A stretch of DNA of 64,000 nucleotides from Clostridia bacterium (lineage in GTDB: Bacteria > Bacillota > Clostridia > Oscillospirales > CAG-272), in contig JAFTPD010000013.1 in the NCBI GenBank assembly GCA_017463485.1, positions 1 to 64,000 of the forward strand, in the 5' to 3' direction. Below the pieces are notes generated by a model. It was not told the origin of the DNA and searched no databases. It saw only the letters and a list, made by a program, of their open reading frames with translations. Positions within the stretch are counted from its first letter, which is position 1, and the number at the start of each line of letters is the position of its first letter. Shown here piece after piece: positions 59,228-64,000 of this stretch. The translations under genes and the position numbers were made by a program.

Positions 59228-60241
59228 TCAAAAACAGTTTTGGATTTTTTTCTTCATAAACGCCACGGTCTCAGCGTCCGCAAAGGACGACTCTGCCGTG
59301 TCGCAAAGTATTTTTTTCACCTCTTGCGCGGTCAGCGAAAACTGCGATATAACGCAGTCCCACTCCCGTCTTATCGAGGTGCGGGAAACGGCTGTGTTAT
59401 CGGTGTTGATACTGATTCGGACACCCGCCGCCATCAGCTCTCGCAGAGGATACTGCGAAAGGTTTTCAAACATATTGGTATTAAGATTACTCGTGGGACA
59501 AAGCTCGAGGAGAATTTCTCTCTCGACCAAGGACTTGACTACCGCCCCGTCCTCAAGGCTTCGCACGCCGTGACCGATACGCCGCGCGCCCATCTCAAGA
59601 GCGGTACGCACGCAATCAGCACCCGACGCCTCTCCTGCGTGGAGAGTAAAGGGCAGGCATAGCTGACGGGCGAGGGCAAATTCTTCCTCAAATCTCGCGT
59701 TTTCAAACAGTGCCTCAGCACCCGCCAAGTCTGCGGCGCACACGCCGCATCCGAGATACTTGGCAGCGAGGCGGATACTTTCAAGATTTTCCGCCTTGTT
59801 GTCACCCATTCGCATACAGCACAGAATAAGGCTTGCGCGAAGCGGCGAGCGGCTGTTGCCGTCTATTGCGGCACGCACCACCTGCTCTTGCGTGAGTCCT
59901 CGGCGCGTATGAAGCTGGGGCGCAAAGCGTATCTCCGCATACATTACACCCTCGTCGAGCAATCTGTCCTCCAGCGACTGCACCGCGTATGCGATAGCCT
60001 CCTCGGTTTGCAGCAGGGACAGAGGAAAATCGAATTTTTCAAGGTATTCGTTAAGGTCGCGACAGCCCTCCGACACCGACAACATTCTGTCAAGCTCGTC
60101 GCCGTCGGGAACGTCTATCCCCTGCATCTTTCCAAGTCGGCGCACGCAGTCCGCCGACAGCGAGCCGTCAAGATGAAGGTGAAGGTCGATAAGGCAATCC
60201 GCCTCGCGCGGAAATTCCTTGAGTATCATTTCGGAGCTCAT
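59228..60241 (-). CDS. add: adenosine deaminase
   Basis: This 337-residue enzyme converts adenosine to inosine. All family motifs are present: LIDLHLHLDGSL with His21 and His23, YAEIRFAPQLH, PFTLHAGE with the metal His and catalytic Glu, RIGHGVR, LCPTSNLNT, and SINTDNTAVS with the metal Asp. It lies 15 bases after an ABC exporter gene. Together with adenine deaminase and the nucleoside phosphorylase it shows strong purine salvage in this region. Confidence 0.95.
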   Translation of the reverse strand: MSSEMILKEFPREADCLIDLHLHLDGSLSADCVRRLGKMQGIDVPDGDELDRMLSVSEGCRDLNEYLEKFDFPLSLLQTEEAIAYAVQSLEDRLLDEGVMYAEIRFAPQLHTRRGLTQEQVVRAAIDGNSRSPLRASLILCCMRMGDNKAENLESIRLAAKYLGCGVCAADLAGAEALFENARFEEEFALARQLCLPFTLHAGEASGADCVRTALEMGARRIGHGVRSLEDGAVVKSLVEREILLELCPTSNLNTNMFENLSQYPLRELMAAGVRISINTDNTAVSRTSIRREWDCVISQFSLTAQEVKKILCDTAESSFADAETVAFMKKKIQNCF

Positions 60242-60256
60242 CTCTCTCCTCCTTAT

Positions 60257-62074
60257 TTATTTAAATTGCGCGTTGTAAAGAGATGCGTAAAATCCGCCTT
60301 TATCAAGCAGCTCGTTATGCGTTCCCTGCTCCTCAATGCATCCGTCGCGTACCACAAGTATCCTGTCTGCGTTCTGGATGGTGGAAAGTCTGTGGGCGAT
60401 AACGATACACGTTCTGCCCTCCATAAGCGCATACAGCGCGTCCTGAATCAGCTTTTCGGTACGTGAATCCACGTTTGACGTTGCCTCGTCAAGTATCAGA
60501 ACGGGTGCGCGGGAAAGCATAGCTCGGGCTATGGTGATAAGCTGCTTTTGTCCCTTGGATATGTTAACGCCGTCATCCGACAAAACGGTATTATATCCCT
60601 CGGGAAGAGTCATTATAAAGTCGTGAATACGCGCCGCCTTCGCCGCGCGGATAACGTCTTCTTTCGTCGCACCGTCGGTACCGTAGGTGATATTATCAAA
60701 CACCGTTCCGCAGAACAGCCAGGTGTCCTGAAGCACCATAGTATACGCGGAGCGCAGGCTGTCGCGGGTAAGGCTGGACAGCTCCTTGCCGTCAAACATT
60801 ATCTTGCCGCTGTCATGATCGTAAAAACGCATAAGGAGATTTATGACCGTGGTCTTTCCGCTTCCCGTAGGTCCTACAATAGCAATGGTTTTACCCCGCT
60901 CGGCGTGAATATTTACGCCGTGAAGTATCTCCTTTGTCTCGGTGTAGCCGAAGCGCACGTCCTCCATTTTGATATCTCCCTCGGCATCCGAGAGGACGAC
61001 AGCATCCCCCCTATCCGCAGGCTCGGTAGGCTCGTCGAGCAGAGCAAACACGCGCTCTGCGGCAGAGGTAGCCGACTGTATTTCGCTTAAAATATTTGCA
61101 AACTCGTTGATAGGGCCGAAGAATTTGCGTGAATACTGCACGAATGCCGACACCATTCCAAGGTCGATAACGAGTATGAGCGGGAGATTCGGATCGGTTA
61201 TGCTGAACAGATAGAACAGTCCGCCCAGTGCCGTTATCAGCGTCAGTGACAGATTGTTTATGAATATCATAGTAGGTCCGATAACGGAGCCGTGGTAGTC
61301 TGCGCGATAATATGCGTCGCAAGCATCCTCGTTGTGTCCGTCAAAGCGATCCACTATGATGTTTTCAATGCTGTACGCCTTGATAGTACGCTGTCCCGAC
61401 AGCATCTCCTCCGCATAGCCGTTAAGCTCGCCCAGCTTCTTTGATCGCTTGCGGAACATGGGACGCACCTTTTGCGTTCTGTACTTTGCAAACACAAGCG
61501 ATATCGGCACGGTTACCGCAAAAACAAGGGACAAGATCGGAGATATTGACAGCATCATTGCCAGCGATCCGACCACCGTAATAACACTCGTGGCGATCTG
61601 AAGCAGATCGTTTGAAAGAGACGCGTTTACGGTATCAATGTCGTAGGAGATGTGGCTGATGATGTCGCCCGTCTGGTGGCTGTCAAAATAGCTTACGGGG
61701 AGATTCGTCAAATGGTCGAACACCTGTCGGCGCATTCTTGCGCCTATCCGCTGACTTATCCTTACCATGATAAAGGACAAAAGATAGGTAAACGCCGCCG
61801 ACACAACGTATATTACTACAAGCAGAGTGCAGTAGTATCCGACAGTTTCAAAATCCACACTGCCGCGTCCCGGCTCAATGGCGTTTATCACCAGTCCAGA
61901 ATAGTAAGGCGCGACAAGCGCGATAAGGTTTGCAACCAGCATAACGGCAAAGGCTGTAAGCATAAGCCATTTATGCTCGAAAATATATCCGCACACGCGC
62001 CACAGCACGCGGCGTCGGGAGGTCTTTTTCTCGGCGGGAGAAGTATTCTCCGCCATATTCTTACGTTTAGTCAA
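60257..62074 (-). CDS. ABC exporter half-transporter with a canonical NBD (second heterodimer)
   Basis: This protein of about 605 residues has a six-helix exporter domain and an ATPase domain with GPTGSGKT, signature ISKGQ, Walker B LILDE and H-loop VIAHRLS. The start is taken as TTG at 62074, because GGGAGG lies eight bases upstream and the codon overlaps the stop of the partner gene (TTGACTAA); ATG at 62056 is the alternative and has no site. The partner has the degenerate ATPase, as in the pair at 10.2-13.7 kb. Both pairs are similar in order and motifs. Confidence 0.92.
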   Translation of the reverse strand: MTKRKNMAENTSPAEKKTSRRRVLWRVCGYIFEHKWLMLTAFAVMLVANLIALVAPYYSGLVINAIEPGRGSVDFETVGYYCTLLVVIYVVSAAFTYLLSFIMVRISQRIGARMRRQVFDHLTNLPVSYFDSHQTGDIISHISYDIDTVNASLSNDLLQIATSVITVVGSLAMMLSISPILSLVFAVTVPISLVFAKYRTQKVRPMFRKRSKKLGELNGYAEEMLSGQRTIKAYSIENIIVDRFDGHNEDACDAYYRADYHGSVIGPTMIFINNLSLTLITALGGLFYLFSITDPNLPLILVIDLGMVSAFVQYSRKFFGPINEFANILSEIQSATSAAERVFALLDEPTEPADRGDAVVLSDAEGDIKMEDVRFGYTETKEILHGVNIHAERGKTIAIVGPTGSGKTTVINLLMRFYDHDSGKIMFDGKELSSLTRDSLRSAYTMVLQDTWLFCGTVFDNITYGTDGATKEDVIRAAKAARIHDFIMTLPEGYNTVLSDDGVNISKGQKQLITIARAMLSRAPVLILDEATSNVDSRTEKLIQDALYALMEGRTCIVIAHRLSTIQNADRILVVRDGCIEEQGTHNELLDKGGFYASLYNAQFK

Positions 62075-63854
62075 GAATAGCACCTCCCATCTGCGACTCG
62101 GATATCTCGCGGTACACGTCACAGCTCTCAAGCAGCTCCTCGTGAGTTCCGCTGCCGATTATCTTACCGCCGTCAAGCACCAGAATAAGGTCTGCATACT
62201 GCACCGAGCTTATACGCTGTGCAACGACGATAGAGGTTATGGGAGTTCCGCCCTCGCCCGAAAGCTCACGCAGCCGAGCGCGAAGCGCGGCGTCGGTGCG
62301 ATAGTCCAGCGCGGAGGATGCGTCGTCAAGAATGAGTATCTCGGGGCGTCCCGCAACGGCGCGGGCAATAAGCAATCTCTGCTTTTGTCCGCCGCTGAGG
62401 TTAGTACCCTTTGCGGTGATCTTATGGTCGTAGCCGTCTGCAAGCGCGCCTATAAAATCAGCCGCCTGCGCTATCTCTGCGGCGCGGACTATCTCCTCGT
62501 GGGACAGCCCTCTGCCAAAGTCGATATTCTCTTCAATAGTTCCCGCATACAGAAAGTCGTTCTGCATAGCGATTCCCACGCGACGGCGAAGCTGACGCGG
62601 AGGTATCTCTCGGATGTCCCTACCGTCAAGCAATATTCTGCCGCAATTTGTCGGAAGCTCGTAAAAGCGCATGAGCAAGGACAAAACCGTAGTCTTTCCG
62701 CTACCCGTGGCTCCGATAATTCCGAGCGTGCCGCCCCGTCGAAGTGAAAAGCTTACGTCCGACAGATTCAGCGCGCCTCCCTTGTCCCCGAAATAGGAGA
62801 AGTCCACACCGTCAAACGTGAGATAGTCGCCGTCACCGCTCGTGATGTCGGACGGCTGATCCTCTACCTGTGCAGGCTGAGCATTTGCCGCATCGATAAC
62901 CTCGCAAATTCTGTTCATAGACGCACTTCCCTTGGTGCACATCATAAATATGCGCGTGACGAACAGCATGGCGTTTGAAATAAGTGTAAAATATTGAATG
63001 AACGCAATTATCTTACCCGGTGCGCACTCGCCACCGTCAACGCGCAAAGCGCCAACGAAAAGCACGGCAACAAGTCCGAGATTAAGGAAAATGTTCATCA
63101 GGGGATTTGAAATTGACATGGTAAGAGAAGCCCGTGTTTCCGCGCCCACCAGCTTGTCCACGGATGCGGCATACCGCTTCCGCTCGTAATACTTTCTCGA
63201 CAGAGCCTTGATAACACGGATGCCCTGAACGTCCTCTCGGACGATACGCACCATCTCGTCACCCGCCCTCTGCGAGCTGCGGTACAGCTTCACGCCGCGC
63301 TTGGAAACGATATAAACGGTAAGCGATATAAAAGGCAGTACCGCAAGCATTACAAGCGCAAGAGTTGCGTCAAGTGACAGGGTAATGGCAATTCCGCCGA
63401 TAAGCAGAATGGGCGCGCGCACTCCGAGGCGCTGTATCATTCCGATAACGTGATGCACGTTGTAGGTATCGGAGGTAAGTCGGGATTCAAGGCTGGGAAC
63501 GGTAAATTCGTCCACCTGATTGCAGGACAGCCGCATTGTGCTGTCAAACAGATCGTGGCGGATATTACGCGCCGCGTCCTTTGCCACACCCGACGCCATT
63601 CGGTTGGCGATAATATTCAATATCAGTGCCGACACGGTGCACACAAGCATCATACAGCTCCAAAATATTATGCCGCGGATGCCTGCCTTCGTGTCTCCTG
63701 CCGCCGCCGCGGCGGGAACTGCCTCGTCCAGAATAATGCTCAAAATATAAGGGAGTGCCAGCTCGACAAGCGTTCCCATGATCTTGATAACAAGACCTAC
63801 CGACATCCGTTTTCCAAACGGACGCAGATATCCGAACAAACGCTTCAAAGCCAT
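62067..63854 (-). CDS. ABC exporter half-transporter with a degenerate NBD (second heterodimer)
   Basis: This protein of about 595 residues has a type-I exporter membrane domain and an ATPase domain with GATGSGKT, NLSGGQ, Walker B LILDD (Asp instead of Glu) and VVAQRIS (Gln instead of the H-loop His). It is therefore the non-hydrolysing half. The start is uncertain: ATG 63854 and GTG 63857 stand too close to GGGAG, while TTG 63848 has ideal spacing. It overlaps its partner by 8 bases. It follows the truncated membrane protein gene at the window edge by about 25 bases. Confidence 0.92.
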   Translation of the reverse strand: MALKRLFGYLRPFGKRMSVGLVIKIMGTLVELALPYILSIILDEAVPAAAAAGDTKAGIRGIIFWSCMMLVCTVSALILNIIANRMASGVAKDAARNIRHDLFDSTMRLSCNQVDEFTVPSLESRLTSDTYNVHHVIGMIQRLGVRAPILLIGGIAITLSLDATLALVMLAVLPFISLTVYIVSKRGVKLYRSSQRAGDEMVRIVREDVQGIRVIKALSRKYYERKRYAASVDKLVGAETRASLTMSISNPLMNIFLNLGLVAVLFVGALRVDGGECAPGKIIAFIQYFTLISNAMLFVTRIFMMCTKGSASMNRICEVIDAANAQPAQVEDQPSDITSGDGDYLTFDGVDFSYFGDKGGALNLSDVSFSLRRGGTLGIIGATGSGKTTVLSLLMRFYELPTNCGRILLDGRDIREIPPRQLRRRVGIAMQNDFLYAGTIEENIDFGRGLSHEEIVRAAEIAQAADFIGALADGYDHKITAKGTNLSGGQKQRLLIARAVAGRPEILILDDASSALDYRTDAALRARLRELSGEGGTPITSIVVAQRISSVQYADLILVLDGGKIIGSGTHEELLESCDVYREISESQMGGAILD

Positions 63855-63878
63855 CACTCCCTTAAACTAAATGTGGTA

Positions 63879-64000
63879 TCAGCGGCGCAATTTTTCTGCC
63901 GCCGACATGTTGAAGATTTTTTGATTTTTCTCAAGAAGAAATAACAATAGAAGTCCTATCACCCACGCGGAAATTATCTCGCCTATTCCCACGGTAAGCA
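63879..64000 (-). CDS. C-terminal fragment of a membrane protein, possibly an ECF S component (QueT-like)
   Basis: On the minus strand a frame enters from the right edge and ends at TGA 63879-63881. The 39 visible residues read as GIGEIISAWVIGLLLLFLLE, then a charged tail KNQKIFNMSAAEKLRR. One membrane helix preceded by G-x-G-E and followed by Leu-Glu-Lys resembles the last helix of QueT-type ECF S components. The fragment is too short for certainty. It heads the operon with the ABC exporter and adenosine deaminase. Confidence 0.5.
   Translation of the reverse strand, partial: LTVGIGEIISAWVIGLLLLFLLEKNQKIFNMSAAEKLRR

Overview
This window looks like a chromosomal segment of an anaerobic Clostridia-type Firmicute, probably an uncultured gut lineage. 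The support is: many sigma-A promoters close to TTGACA-17-TATAAT, strong AGGAGG-type ribosome binding sites with some TTG and GTG starts, a T-box leader, a folate riboswitch, RemA, pyruvate:ferredoxin oxidoreductase, rubrerythrin and a DtxR-type regulator. Base composition is near 50% GC. I see no rRNA, tRNA, CRISPR array, prophage or full insertion sequence. Species cannot be set from the sequence alone.

Layout. 1-6.3 kb: a small Tudor-like protein, a Gfo/Idh/MocA oxidoreductase with a TIM-barrel isomerase (one operon), a Thr-rich lipoprotein behind a structured leader, a PurF paralogue without the N-terminal Cys, and an E2-like acyltransferase without the catalytic His. 6.4-15.8 kb: RNase H, a CE15-like esterase, adenine deaminase, a heterodimeric ABC exporter, aspartate-semialdehyde dehydrogenase and thymidylate kinase. 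15.9-22.1 kb: a BspA-type lipoprotein, a GH13 enzyme with glycogen phosphorylase (glucan use), and a DUF4830-like protein. 22.5-28.8 kb: a four-gene operon with a beta-propeller protein, GH78 rhamnosidase, nucleoside phosphorylase and a lipoprotein made of a duplicated domain. 28.8-33.1 kb: HD protein, MATE transporter, and a folate locus (THF riboswitch, folT, folC). 33.1-37.4 kb: yicC-remA-rpoZ-priA, without gmk. 38.1-46.7 kb: rpoC and rpoB with a long structured leader, divergent from rpsT. 46.9-49.8 kb: a nitrilase-GDPD fusion and a dtxR-rubrerythrin operon. 50.5-58.4 kb: a T-box controlled operon of a LeuA-like protein, a TIM-barrel/acyl-CoA synthetase fusion and pyruvate:ferredoxin oxidoreductase. 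58.4-64 kb: an operon of a truncated membrane protein (possible ECF S component), a second heterodimeric ABC exporter, adenosine deaminase and an amidohydrolase.

The most striking signal outside genes is a family of modular palindromic repeats. Six copies of a core of about 135-185 bp lie directly downstream of stop codons, always in the sense of the upstream gene. One stem shows compensatory changes between copies, which points to a conserved RNA fold. The cores are followed by other small palindromic modules: a GCTTTTCGCC-type hairpin, a roughly 95-bp element with GGGCGA ends, a 138-bp MITE-like element with perfect 26-bp inverted repeats, and arrays of mini-hairpins joined by TTTCACT/ATATCACT linkers.

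The best candidate for an undescribed protein system is the Leu-type T-box operon. Its LeuA-like protein keeps the LeuA C-terminal domain but has lost the HxH metal ligands. It is co-transcribed with a sugar-isomerase/acyl-CoA-synthetase fusion and a 2-oxoacid oxidoreductase.
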